From: Dyadobacter sp. CY326
GTDB lineage: Bacteria > Bacteroidota > Bacteroidia > Cytophagales > Spirosomataceae
Assembly (NCBI RefSeq): GCF_021390515.1
Contig: NZ_JAJUXI010000003.1
Location: 62,001 to 126,000, forward strand
Length of the DNA: 64,000 nucleotides
Direction: 5' to 3'
Position numbers and translations under genes: made by a program. The notes below the pieces were generated by a model, which saw nothing but the letters and a program-made list of their open reading frames with translations, had not been told where the DNA came from and searched no databases. Shown here in pieces: positions 38,896-47,469 of this stretch. Numbering within the stretch: position 1 is the stretch's first letter; each line of letters begins with the position of its first letter.

Positions 38896-39192
38896 TTAGG
38901 AGACTTTTGTAGTTCTTACGCCATATGGGATAGCTTTTATCAATTTTGTATTGTTGAATTCCGCAACCAATAGCACGTTTTCTTTGGGAATAATGCCTCT
39001 TTTAATCCAGTTTAGAACAGTTTCGACATTCCTAATCCCGAAGCGATCACAATATTCTTTAATGGTCACCCATTGCGACAGATCCACCAACTCGCCCCGA
39101 CTGATCAGGTAAGAACGTGCGTCTGCTATCGCGGCGTCACCTTCCGCTAGTAAGGCCTCTATTTTTTCACTGAGTTCTGTTTTTTCTTCCAT
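38896..39192 (-). CDS. Small protein with putative excisionase/MerR-like helix-turn-helix
   Basis: This 98-residue protein has an N-terminal amphipathic acidic helix (EEKTELSEKIEALLAEGDAAIADARSYLI), then LSQWVTIKEYCDRFGIRNVETVLNWIKRGIIPKENVLLVAEFNN. The VTIKEYCDRFGI-n-TVLNWIKRGIIP part resembles the DNA-binding helix-turn-helix of excisionase/MerR-type proteins. No partner, operon or mobile element is visible next to it. The function is unknown. Confidence 0.6.
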   Translation of the reverse strand: MEEKTELSEKIEALLAEGDAAIADARSYLISRGELVDLSQWVTIKEYCDRFGIRNVETVLNWIKRGIIPKENVLLVAEFNNTKLIKAIPYGVRTTKVS

Positions 39193-39308
39193 TTTAATGC
39201 ATTTCGCTCAATCAGTTCTCAATTTATTTCTTACAATATATTAATCATTGCGTAAATCGCCTGGAAAAATAATTCTTTACTTTTAGCGAGCAAAAATTTC
39301 TATTCTTT

Positions 39309-40115
39309 ATGTCTTTACGCAGCGCTTTTGTGCAGTTCTTCCTGGCAGTTAGCTTTTTTGTCTCGTTTGCTGGTTTTGGGCAGTCGGTTAAGGAAGTTCA
39401 GTCGTTTCAGGTTGCGGAGGCGAAACAGGCGGTTGCGGTTGATGAAATGTATTTTTATGTGATTAATAACAGCACAATTACGAAGCATAAGAAGGCAGGC
39501 GGAGAGCAGGTCGCAATGTGGGACGGGACGAAAGATGGGATCAAACACCTGAACAGCGGGGTCGTCATTAAAGGCAAAATGTATTGTGCAAATACAAATT
39601 ATCCCGAAATCCCAATGGCGAGCTCTATTGAAATATTCGATGTGAACACCATGCAACATATTGATAACCACAGTTTTGGCATTGCTGAGCACGGTTCCCT
39701 GACTTGGATTGACCAGAAAGACGGATTTTGGTGGTGCGGTTTTGCGCACTATGCAGGCAAGGAGGCAAGCGAAGGCCGCGACGTGCGCTGGACTTCCGTG
39801 GTGAAGTTTGATATGGAGTGGAGGCAGCTGGAATCCTGGATTTTTCCTAAAATTATCGTCGACCTGTTTACGCCGAAAAGCAATTCCGGCGGTGCCTGGG
39901 GCAACGACAACCTGCTGTATTGCACGGGCCATGACGAGGACGAACTTTATGTTATGAAAATTCCAAAGTCTGGCTTTACACTCGAACACATTGCGACCGT
40001 GCCCGCGCCGATGCATGGGCAAGGAATTGCGATGGATCACTGGCAGAAGAATAAGCAAATCATTTTCGGCATTAACCGGGCCGAAAACAAAATTATTTCA
40101 GCTGAGATTAAGTAA
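39309..40115 (+). CDS. Secreted beta-propeller-like protein of unknown function
   Basis: This 268-residue protein has a signal peptide (MSLRSAFVQFFLAVSFFVSFAGFGQ). Repeating strands (AVDEMYFYVINNSTITKHKKAG, GVVIKGKMYCANTNYPEIP, SIEIFDVNTMQHID, LTWIDQKDGFWWCGFAHYAG, NLLYCTGHDEDELYVMKIP, IFGINRAENKIISAEI) suggest a propeller that could bind or act on a small substrate. I do not recognise the family. It is separated by 18 bases from the phosphodiesterase gene, so the two form an operon. Confidence 0.6.
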   Translation: MSLRSAFVQFFLAVSFFVSFAGFGQSVKEVQSFQVAEAKQAVAVDEMYFYVINNSTITKHKKAGGEQVAMWDGTKDGIKHLNSGVVIKGKMYCANTNYPEIPMASSIEIFDVNTMQHIDNHSFGIAEHGSLTWIDQKDGFWWCGFAHYAGKEASEGRDVRWTSVVKFDMEWRQLESWIFPKIIVDLFTPKSNSGGAWGNDNLLYCTGHDEDELYVMKIPKSGFTLEHIATVPAPMHGQGIAMDHWQKNKQIIFGINRAENKIISAEIK

Positions 40116-40133
40116 GTTAAACCGCTGCAATCC

Positions 40134-41666
40134 ATGAAAAACAAGTCAAAAATCTTCGCCTGTTTCCTGCTGATTGCTTCTTTCAGCCCAATGGTTTTTG
40201 GGCAAACAGCAAGTCCCGCGACAAGCAATAAAAACAAAACACTGCTTGTATTTTTCGACGGGTTGCGACCGGATTACATTACGGAGCAGCAAATGCCTAA
40301 CCTGTTCGCATTCAGAAAGAAGGCGTCAACCGGCGAGCGCCATCACAGCGTTTTTCCGACCGTTACGCGCGTCAATGCTGCATCTTATTCCACCGGTTCA
40401 TATCCCGGAACGCACGGCATTCTGGGCAATGCAGTGTATTTCCCGGAAGTTGATAAAAACAAAAGTATTAACACGTCGCATGGGGATCTTTCCAAAGTGA
40501 TGTCCGCCATTTCGGGACCGTTGCTGACTGCTGTGACGCTTGGCGAAGTTTTAGAATCCGCCGGTGAAAAAATGATGGTTTTCAGTTCGGGAACGACGGG
40601 TCAGGCATTTTTGCAGAATTACAAAATTAGCGGCGGAGCCATCATTAACCCGGGCCTGATCTTGCCTGATTCGTTCAAAACGCAGGTTTTAGCCGACATT
40701 GGGCCTGTTGCAACCGAGGGGTCAGAAGATGAAAACCGTCACAAATGGATCACGGATGGGTTGGTAAAATACAGTTTGAGCAAAGAAGCGCCGCTAGTAA
40801 GCGCCATCTGGTTTTCGGATCCCGATGGTGCTGCGCATGAAAAGGGAATTGGGTCTGACGAGGCGGTGAACGCAATCAAGTTTGTGGATGCACAGTTTGG
40901 CCGCATCTTGGACACATTAAATGCACGCGGACTCGCAGAGCAATACAACATCATCATTTCAACCGACCACGGATTTGTAACACATTCCGGAAAGCAGGAT
41001 TTGACTGAATTTCTGATCAAAGCAGGCTTTAAGAAAGATAAAGAATCAGATGACGTCGTTGTTGCTGACGGCTTGATTTATGTGAAGGATCGCAATGAGG
41101 AAACCATTGAAAAGATTGTTGTTGCGCTTCACAAAGAGGAGTGGGTAGGGGCTGTTTTTACAAAGGCATACAAACCCGGCAGCACGAAAGGCTGGCTTGA
41201 AGGCACTTTTTCGTTCGATGCGATACATTTTAATCATCCCAAGCGAACGGGCGATATCCTCGTTTCTCCGCAGTGGAACAATGAAAAGAACACCAATGGA
41301 TTCGCCGGAGCTGATTTTGCCCTGGGTGTCGCCGGTCACGGCGGTTCAAGTCCACACGAAATTACAATTGCCTTAACCGCATTCGGGCCAGACATTAAAA
41401 AACTGGCAACAACTAATTTGCCAACATCCAATGTGGACATTGCGCCGACCATTTTGGCAATTTACGGACTGCCGATCCCCAAAGAAATGGACGGAAGGGT
41501 CATTTCTGAATTGCTGAAAAAGCCTGGTCAATCTCCCGGAAAAGTCGTCGAAGAAACATTGGTTAGCGAAGTAAAATATCCATGGGGAACCTACAAACTA
41601 ACGCTTTACTTCACCACGCTAGGAAAATATCGCTACTTCAATTTCAGCCGAGCTGAGCGGCGGTAA
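40134..41666 (+). CDS. Alkaline phosphatase-superfamily nucleotide pyrophosphatase/phosphodiesterase
   Basis: This 510-residue protein has a signal peptide (MKNKSKIFACFLLIASFSPMVFGQ), then TLLVFFDGLRPDYITEQQMPNLFAF with the metal Asp, SVFPTVTRVNAASYSTGSYPGTHGILGN with the catalytic Thr nucleophile region, WFSDPDGAAHEKGIGS and NIIISTDHGFVTHSG with metal Asp/His, and SPHEITIALTAFGPDIK. It matches type-I phosphodiesterase/NPP enzymes that cleave nucleotide or phospholipid phosphodiesters in the periplasm. Its stop codon abuts the stop of the convergent DUF6157 gene with no gap. Confidence 0.87.
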   Translation: MKNKSKIFACFLLIASFSPMVFGQTASPATSNKNKTLLVFFDGLRPDYITEQQMPNLFAFRKKASTGERHHSVFPTVTRVNAASYSTGSYPGTHGILGNAVYFPEVDKNKSINTSHGDLSKVMSAISGPLLTAVTLGEVLESAGEKMMVFSSGTTGQAFLQNYKISGGAIINPGLILPDSFKTQVLADIGPVATEGSEDENRHKWITDGLVKYSLSKEAPLVSAIWFSDPDGAAHEKGIGSDEAVNAIKFVDAQFGRILDTLNARGLAEQYNIIISTDHGFVTHSGKQDLTEFLIKAGFKKDKESDDVVVADGLIYVKDRNEETIEKIVVALHKEEWVGAVFTKAYKPGSTKGWLEGTFSFDAIHFNHPKRTGDILVSPQWNNEKNTNGFAGADFALGVAGHGGSSPHEITIALTAFGPDIKKLATTNLPTSNVDIAPTILAIYGLPIPKEMDGRVISELLKKPGQSPGKVVEETLVSEVKYPWGTYKLTLYFTTLGKYRYFNFSRAERR

Positions 41667-42083
41667 TTACACCCGTTTTGACCGCATTGCTTTTACAACT
41701 TCCAGCTTTTCATCTGACGAAAACTTTTTATATTCTTCGGAATCGACGCCTACTAAGGCCACTTTTCCGTCTGCGTCGCTGTGGATGCCCCAGCCATAGC
41801 GTTTTGTTAATGGCGAAGCGCGAAGGCAGGCCTGACCTTTAGAGAAGAATTTCTCACGTTCCGCGGTTAACTCTTCTTCGCTAATGCCGTTTCGGGTTGC
41901 GAATGTTTGAAAAAGCACGTCGTCGGACGAATATTTGTAAGGATGATCTTTGATGAGTTCAAACTGAATGGTGGCAACGGATTTTTCTGACGCCTTTACC
42001 GGCGGAACTTCGCCTCCTTTTGCCGGACTGTCGTCAGCGACTTGTATGAATGCGTCTTTGTAATTGGTTGTGTGGACTTTCAT
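41667..42083 (-). CDS. DUF6157-family protein
   Basis: This 138-residue protein begins MKVHTTNYKDAFIQVADDSPAKGGEVPP and contains SVATIQFELIKDHPYKYSSDDVLFQTFATRNGIS and FFSKGQACLRASPLTKRYGWGIHSDADGKVALVGVDSEEYKKFSSDE, as in proteins of DUF6157. It has no signal peptide or TM helix, so it is cytoplasmic. Its function is unknown. Its stop codon (TAA on the minus strand) adjoins the TAA of the phosphodiesterase, forming TAATTA at 41664-41669. Confidence 0.78.
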   Translation of the reverse strand: MKVHTTNYKDAFIQVADDSPAKGGEVPPVKASEKSVATIQFELIKDHPYKYSSDDVLFQTFATRNGISEEELTAEREKFFSKGQACLRASPLTKRYGWGIHSDADGKVALVGVDSEEYKKFSSDEKLEVVKAMRSKRV

Positions 42084-42191
42084 AGCAATTTTTGGTTTGT
42101 TCGTTGATCAATGTAACTGCGTTAAGCAATGTATTAGTTGAAATAAATAATAATTTTTAAAACTTGAAAAAACCGTCGTTCGCTTCTTCGG

Positions 42192-42224
42192 TTGCAAAGA
42201 TCAAAGGAAAAGCTTACTTTGATC
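42192..42224 (+). promoter_or_regulatory. Predicted MBL-gene promoter with inverted repeat
   Basis: TTG (42192-42194), 20 bases, then TACTTTG (42215-42221) form a promoter. The inverted repeat GATCAAAG (42199-42206) / CTTTGATC (42217-42224), with a 10-base centre, overlaps the spacer and -7 box, 18 bases before the start codon. It may be an operator. Confidence 0.5.
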
Positions 42225-42242
42225 AAATAACCAAATTCAAAC

Positions 42243-42998
42243 ATGAAAACGACGTTTGCACTATTATTACTCATGATTTCAGCCCCGTTATGGGCACAGC
42301 TTCCGGCTGCCGACGACCTTCAAACTTCCAAAGGACCGTTGAAAATTCAGCCGCTCAACCACGCCACAATGTCCTTGACCTGGGGTGGAAAAACAATTTA
42401 TGTTGATCCCTATGGCGGCGCAAAAACCTTTGCTGGCATCGCAGCGCCTGATTTGATCCTGATTTCGGACATTCACGGTGACCACTTTGATGCAAAAACC
42501 CTTGAAGCACTTGATTTGAGTAAAGCGATTATTGTTGCGCCAAAAGCTGTCGCAGATTTGATGTCCGACGCATTGAAAGCAAAAACTACAGTGGTCAACA
42601 ATGGACAGACGATCAGCAAATTGGATGTCTCGATCATGGCGATTCCAATGTATAATCTTCCGGAAGCGGCTGACGCAAAGCATACGAAAGGACGCGGCAA
42701 TGGTTATGTCCTAAAATTTGGTGATAAAACGGTGTACATCAGTGGAGACACAGCAGGAATTCCTGAAATGCGATCGTTGAAAAACATTGATGTGGCGTTC
42801 GTTTGCATGAATCTGCCATACACGATGGACGTGCCAGAGGCAGCCAATGCTGTTCTCGAATTCAAGCCAAAAGTCGTGTATCCATATCACTTCCGCGGCC
42901 AAAACGGATTCAGCGACACCGAAGCATTCAAAAAATTAGTCAACACCGGCGACTCCAAAATCGATGTAAGGCTGAGGGATTGGTATTCGATTAAATAG
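42243..42998 (+). CDS. Secreted MBL-fold metallo-hydrolase
   Basis: This 251-residue protein has a signal peptide (MKTTFALLLLMISAPLWAQ), then LTWGGKTIYVDPYG, PDLILISDIHGDHFD with the HxHxDH-type zinc motif in the divergent form DIHGDHFD, and KTVYISGDTAGIPEMRSL with the bridging Asp, then VYPYHFRG. This is the beta-lactamase-superfamily (UlaG/UPF0173-like) arrangement. The substrate is unknown; its location in the periplasm is inferred from the signal. It is monocistronic and ends at a 17-bp terminator stem. Confidence 0.85.
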   Translation: MKTTFALLLLMISAPLWAQLPAADDLQTSKGPLKIQPLNHATMSLTWGGKTIYVDPYGGAKTFAGIAAPDLILISDIHGDHFDAKTLEALDLSKAIIVAPKAVADLMSDALKAKTTVVNNGQTISKLDVSIMAIPMYNLPEAADAKHTKGRGNGYVLKFGDKTVYISGDTAGIPEMRSLKNIDVAFVCMNLPYTMDVPEAANAVLEFKPKVVYPYHFRGQNGFSDTEAFKKLVNTGDSKIDVRLRDWYSIK

Positions 42999-43031
42999 TT
43001 GCTTTTTGGGCTAAATTTAGTCCTCCTGACC

Positions 43032-43077
43032 AATTGAAAATGCCCGCTTGATCACAAATCAGCGGGCATTTTCAATT
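43032..43077. terminator. Bidirectional intrinsic terminator
   Basis: A perfect 17-bp stem (AATTGAAAATGCCCGCT at 43032-43048; complement at 43061-43077) with a 12-base loop lies between convergent MBL and LytTR genes. It includes the last codons of the LytTR gene. Confidence 0.85.
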
Positions 43078-43839
43078 CTCCAACCAAGCCTTAAAAGCCG
43101 GGGCTTTTTCGCGGCTGACGATTATTTCCTGTGGAGTGTCGGGGCGGAGCTGGATTTTTAGTTTGCCGTTGAAATAGGTGTGGATTTTTTGGATTGCGGT
43201 TACGCGGGCGATAAATTGGCGGTTGAGGCGGAAGAAGCTTGCGGGGTCGACCAAGGCTTCCAATTCTTCAAGCTTATAGTCGACAAGAAATTGCCGACCG
43301 TCCGTTCCCACGAGGCATGACAGCTCATTGGCAGTGTAAAAATACGCAACCTGATCCTGGTGAACAGGAATTAATTGTTCTCCGTTTTTGACCAAAAATC
43401 GCGTTTTGAATGCTTTCTTGGACATTTCCAGACTGTCCAACAATGACTCCACTTTTCTGGCGTAAGCTTTCGGCGAGAAATCTTCCTTTAATCCGTCAAA
43501 CTTTTTAATTGCCTCGGCAAGCTCAGGCAATTTGATCGGTTTTAACAGATAATCAATGCTTTTTACTCGAAATGCCTTGATCGCATATTCGTCATAAGAT
43601 GTCGTGAAAACGATCGGACTATGCGCCGGGAATGCTTCGAAGATCTGAAAACTCAGTCCGTCCGAAAGCTGAATGTCGGAAAAAATCAGGTCGACGGTGC
43701 TTGCCGTTTCAAACCAGCGCTTTGCGGATTCTACACTTTCTAGCACTGCCGTGATCTCAATCCGCGGATCTAGTTTTTTAATCAACTTTTCTAATCGCTC
43801 CGCCGCCGGATATTCGTCTTCAATGATGACAACTTTCAT
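43072..43839 (-). CDS. LytTR-family response regulator
   Basis: This 255-residue protein has a receiver (MKVVIIEDEYPAAERL; phosphoacceptor D55 in LIFSDIQLSDG; FTTSYDEYAIKAFRVKSIDYLLKPI) and a LytTR DNA-binding domain (FLVKNGEQLIPVHQDQVAYFYTANELSCLVGTDGRQFLVDYKLEELEALVDPASFFRLNRQFIARVTAI). It is the last gene of the receptor-kinase-regulator operon and the natural candidate to bind the 21-bp direct repeats upstream of it at 47347-47409. Confidence 0.93.
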   Translation of the reverse strand: MKVVIIEDEYPAAERLEKLIKKLDPRIEITAVLESVESAKRWFETASTVDLIFSDIQLSDGLSFQIFEAFPAHSPIVFTTSYDEYAIKAFRVKSIDYLLKPIKLPELAEAIKKFDGLKEDFSPKAYARKVESLLDSLEMSKKAFKTRFLVKNGEQLIPVHQDQVAYFYTANELSCLVGTDGRQFLVDYKLEELEALVDPASFFRLNRQFIARVTAIQKIHTYFNGKLKIQLRPDTPQEIIVSREKAPAFKAWLEN

Positions 43840-43855
43840 GTTTTTTTAGGGCAAA

Positions 43856-44881
43856 TCAGGCCATAGTTCCCAACAAAGGGATTTTGACCGTGAAAACGTT
43901 ATCGCTTCGCAGGATTTCAACGCGTCGTTCTGTGAGCAAGCTGTAACGATTAATGATGTTCTGCAAACCAACGCGCGTCGACTTTTCAAGGACCGTTTTT
44001 TCAAGAATGTTATTTGCGATGACCAGATATTGGCCATTTTCTTCACGGATCACAATTTTCAAGGGATTTTCCTTCGATGCCACATTGTGCTTGATCGCAT
44101 TTTCAATCAGCATTTGCAGACTTAGCGGCGTCACGTGCTGCTGGTAAGTTGCGCTGCTCAATTGTTTCTCCACCAACAAATTATCCCGAAAACGGATCTT
44201 ATTGAGATAGACATAAGCGTCCACAAAAGCCAGTTCTTCTTCAACCAAAACCGTATCCTTATTTCGGCTCACGAGCACATAGCGGTAAACGTCGGATAAC
44301 CTTTCCAAATAATCCTGCGCATCTGTGTTCTCGTCGTCGATCAATGCTGCGAGCGTGTTCATGCTGTTAAATAGAAAGTGCGGATCAAGCTGATTTTTAA
44401 GCACTTCCAATTGCGATTGCACGCTTTCCCGCATCAGCGATTCGGTTTTGCGAACATTGGCTTTCCAGGCTTCAAAGAAATAAACCGCTTCGTAAACCAG
44501 ATAAACAAGGATGGTTGGAATGATGCTGATGCTGAACCCGATCAGCGTTCCTTTCGATTTTAGCAGGATCTTGCAAAGGACTTCATCGAGGATAAATGTT
44601 ACAACGAATGTGTACGCAAGTGCGAGCACAGCCTCCATCAGCAAGCGTCGGTCGGTTTGGCTGTAATCCGGGAAGACCCTGCGCATTTTAATGATGATCA
44701 AGCGATTACCTTCCCAAAGTGAGAAGGTGATCGCCGCTGATATCATAATGTTATATATGAAGAGAACGGTGAATCTCGATTCGCCATGAATTAAATTGAC
44801 AATTACAGGGATGAGCACAGACAGCAACGGAATGCCGATCAGCCTCATTTTGCGATCATTCAATGTATAGTTCTCTTTCAT
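43856..44881 (-). CDS. LytS-like sensor histidine kinase (HisKA_7 / YehU type)
   Basis: This protein of about 341 residues has four TM helices in the first half (IPLLSVLIPVIVNLI; LFIYNIMISAAITFSLW; VLALAYTFVVTFIL; SIIPTILVYLVYEAVYFF). A LytS-type His_kinase domain follows with LKNQLDPHFLFNSMNTLAALID (phosphorylatable His) and the C-terminal HATPase (LQMLIENAIKHNVASKENPLKI; GLQNIINRY). The start ATG 44881 (MKENYTLNDRKMRL) leaves 21 bases from the receptor stop. It is 16 bases upstream of its LytTR partner, together forming a sensor pair. Confidence 0.9.
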   Translation of the reverse strand: MKENYTLNDRKMRLIGIPLLSVLIPVIVNLIHGESRFTVLFIYNIMISAAITFSLWEGNRLIIIKMRRVFPDYSQTDRRLLMEAVLALAYTFVVTFILDEVLCKILLKSKGTLIGFSISIIPTILVYLVYEAVYFFEAWKANVRKTESLMRESVQSQLEVLKNQLDPHFLFNSMNTLAALIDDENTDAQDYLERLSDVYRYVLVSRNKDTVLVEEELAFVDAYVYLNKIRFRDNLLVEKQLSSATYQQHVTPLSLQMLIENAIKHNVASKENPLKIVIREENGQYLVIANNILEKTVLEKSTRVGLQNIINRYSLLTERRVEILRSDNVFTVKIPLLGTMA

Positions 44882-44902
44882 ATATGCCGATGCAAAATGC
44901 AA

Positions 44903-47284
44903 TTAAAAAGTATATCGGAAAAGGGGGACTGGGAAAAATCCCTGCTGATACTGAGTCGCCAAGCTGTTTGTCCGCGGGTTGTAAGTCTGCTGAAACACAT
45001 TCTGATTTGCTGTAACATTTTGCAGATCAAGCGCAAACTCCATGGTGCTTTTGCGATATTCTCTTCTGTACGAAAACCGCAAATCTGTCCTGAAATAAGC
45101 GTCCTGACGAAGTGAAAACGCACGCCGTTCATCATAAACAGCCTCGCCGCGGTTTTTTGAAGCTTCCAGGTTTAGCGGTGAAATGTATTTTCCGCCCACC
45201 AGCGTTGTCCGGATGCTGGCGCTTAAAACGCTGTTTTTGTTCCGTCCGACCTTCACTTCCTTGCCTGCCAGCACATTCAGCACATAGCGCGTGTTAAATG
45301 CAGTGTTGCGTTCAACGCCGTCACTGCCCTTGTATTTTGATTCAAAAAGCGATGAAGTGATCAGGAAATAATAGCCTTTGTTGAAATATCTTTCCAATGT
45401 CAGTTCAATCCCCACATTCTGCCCAGTTCCGCCATTGACCAGACTGTCGCGATCCGACGGCCCGAACGAGCTGCCGATGTTAAGCGCTGAAAACGATGAC
45501 TTCCTTCGCTCGACCGGTGCGTTGTTGATTGTTTGATAATAGGGCTCGATTTTGAGTAACAAATTCTCTGTCAGCCGGTTTTCATAGCTTAATACAAAGT
45601 GATGGCTCCTGGTGTAATCAAGGTTTTTGTTGGTGAAGACAGCACCGGAAGATGTTTTTGTTTGTACAAAATAAGTGTAAACATCCTGCGCCTGACTGTT
45701 CATCCCATATCCGGCGCTAAGCGATTGTCCGTTTTTGAAAGCATATTGAAATCCAAATCGCGGTTCAATGGAAACCTTCTCGTTCAAACGATAATGTTGA
45801 AAATGAATGCCTGTGGTGAGCAACATGCTTTGATTTAGCCGATATTTCCATTGTCCATAGGCCTGCGTAAGCAACGAATTTTCACCCTTGACATTGACCC
45901 GAACCGTGTCAAACTTTCCAGCCTGATACATGTTCCGGTTATAAAGGTCAAAATTGAGCAAATCGGTCGTAGCGCCAGCATAAAGGCTGTTTTTCGCATT
46001 GATCTTATGCCGAACATTTAACGTGGCTGAATATTTCCGCGTTTTGAAACGGCCCTCCGAATTTGCAAACGCTTCCCGCGTAACATTGCTGATCGAGTCA
46101 CCATTGAATTTCTGATCAGTTGTGCTCATGCCTAACGTCAATTTTGCAAATGTCTTTGGGGTCAAACTGTGCTCGTATGACACGCCCAGAATGTTTGTCG
46201 CATAACGGACTTTCGTGTTTGAATTCTCCGTCCCGTAAAGGTTCGTCTCGGTCGTATCCACATCATTGCCAAGGAATTGCACGTCGCTCGCGCCGATTAT
46301 GCCAAACAACGTCAGCTTCCCTTTGGCGCTGGTCGGAACTGCCACTTTAAAATTGAGATCCTGATAATCCGGAACCGCGTTTCCTGTTCCAAACTGAATG
46401 CCCAAAGCTTTGAAAACGCCCAATGTTGAGTAGCGATAATTTACAAGATAGGACGCCTTTGAATTTTTGGAAAACGGCCCTTCGGCACCAAGTTCAAATC
46501 CGTTGAAACCCACCTGACCTAAAAACTCCGATTTTTCATTATTTCCCTCCCGCATGCGCAGGTCAAACACGGCGGACAAAGCGTTGCCATACTGGGCTGG
46601 AAACGCGCTGGTCATGAAATCTGACTTTGCTAACACATTGTTATTGAGCAAGCTGACTGGTCCGCCAGTGGCGGATAACGAGCCGAAATGGTTTGGATTT
46701 GGAATGTTAAGACCTTCCAATTGCCATAACATTCCGGTGGGGGAGTTGCCGCGAACCACAATGTCATTACGCGAATCGTCGCCCGACACCACGCCCGCAT
46801 AATTAGCCGCCATGCGCGACGGATCGCCCAATGAGCCGGCATAACGTTTGGTGTCTTCAATGTTGAATGAGCGTCCGCTTACAAGTGATAACTCATTGTT
46901 GGTCTTGGTCTTATCATTCTGTCGATCAGCAGTCACGACAACTTCGTTCAGCGCCTGGACGTTCTCTGTCAACGTCACATTGACGACCACTTCTTTTCCC
47001 GAAGTAAGCAGCACATTGGATAGTCGCTGTTCCTCATATCCCACAGAAGTAATGCGAAACGTTTGCCTTCCCTGCGGCACGCCGGTCATTTTAAACTCGC
47101 CATTCACATCCGTAATGGCGCCGATCGGATTGGCGCCATCTTGCTGGACCAACATCACCGAAGCGCCAATTACAGGCGTTTGGGAAACTTCGTCGCGGAT
47201 CGTCCCGCGGATCGTTTGCGTTGCCTGCTGCGCATGGAGCTGCACACAAGCGATCAGCATTGTCAATAGTAAGAAATGTTTCAT
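44903..47284 (-). CDS. TonB-dependent outer-membrane receptor with CarboxypepD_reg domain
   Basis: This protein of about 793 residues starts with a signal peptide (MKHFLLLTMLIACVQLHAQ). It has a carboxypeptidase-regulatory-like domain (IRGTIRDEVSQTPVIGASVMLVQ), a plug (LNEVVVTADRQNDKTKTNNELSLVSGRSFNIEDTKRYAGSLGDPSRMAANYAGVV), and a 22-strand-type barrel ending in a strand GFFPVPLFRYTF with terminal Phe. It takes up a ligand at the expense of TonB energy. It is the first gene of a transcript with LytS-like kinase and LytTR regulator, suggesting that uptake and signalling are co-regulated. ATG 47284 is used because it begins the signal peptide. Confidence 0.9.
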   Translation of the reverse strand: MKHFLLLTMLIACVQLHAQQATQTIRGTIRDEVSQTPVIGASVMLVQQDGANPIGAITDVNGEFKMTGVPQGRQTFRITSVGYEEQRLSNVLLTSGKEVVVNVTLTENVQALNEVVVTADRQNDKTKTNNELSLVSGRSFNIEDTKRYAGSLGDPSRMAANYAGVVSGDDSRNDIVVRGNSPTGMLWQLEGLNIPNPNHFGSLSATGGPVSLLNNNVLAKSDFMTSAFPAQYGNALSAVFDLRMREGNNEKSEFLGQVGFNGFELGAEGPFSKNSKASYLVNYRYSTLGVFKALGIQFGTGNAVPDYQDLNFKVAVPTSAKGKLTLFGIIGASDVQFLGNDVDTTETNLYGTENSNTKVRYATNILGVSYEHSLTPKTFAKLTLGMSTTDQKFNGDSISNVTREAFANSEGRFKTRKYSATLNVRHKINAKNSLYAGATTDLLNFDLYNRNMYQAGKFDTVRVNVKGENSLLTQAYGQWKYRLNQSMLLTTGIHFQHYRLNEKVSIEPRFGFQYAFKNGQSLSAGYGMNSQAQDVYTYFVQTKTSSGAVFTNKNLDYTRSHHFVLSYENRLTENLLLKIEPYYQTINNAPVERRKSSFSALNIGSSFGPSDRDSLVNGGTGQNVGIELTLERYFNKGYYFLITSSLFESKYKGSDGVERNTAFNTRYVLNVLAGKEVKVGRNKNSVLSASIRTTLVGGKYISPLNLEASKNRGEAVYDERRAFSLRQDAYFRTDLRFSYRREYRKSTMEFALDLQNVTANQNVFQQTYNPRTNSLATQYQQGFFPVPLFRYTF

Positions 47285-47346
47285 CGCTAATAAATTTATT
47301 TGATGCTTCAAATTTGCGTATCAGCCAGCTGCCGCGCTACGGCGTG

Positions 47347-47409
47347 TCAGGTGAAACGTAAAATGGATCAGGCGAAACGTAGGCATGGTAAGGGGAAACG
47401 AAAGCACGG
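47347..47409 (-). repeat. Three 21-bp direct repeats, probable LytTR operator array
   Basis: Three tandem copies (47347-47367, 47368-47388, 47389-47409) share the core T-M-A-G-G-N-GAAACG-W-A. On the minus strand each core reads TACGTTTC, TACGTTTC and TTCGTTTC; the first two match the LytTR consensus [TA][AC][CA]GTT. The exact 21-base spacing, two DNA turns, is that known for LytTR sites. They lie 63-125 bases upstream of the receptor start and face the operon that encodes a LytTR regulator. Confidence 0.75.
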
Positions 47410-47469
47410 AAAAACTTTTGGAAAGCCAATGTTTTGGTTAAATTTAAAGAACACTAACCGCTTCATGTT

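Noticed and set aside
39315..40058. 247-codon minus-strand frame opposite the propeller-like gene
   Set aside because: The plus-strand gene has a signal peptide and good spacing with its operon partner; the antisense product shows nothing coherent.
47347..47409. CRISPR-like short repeats
   Set aside because: Units are contiguous with no spacers, only three copies exist, and there are no cas genes; they match a LytTR operator instead.
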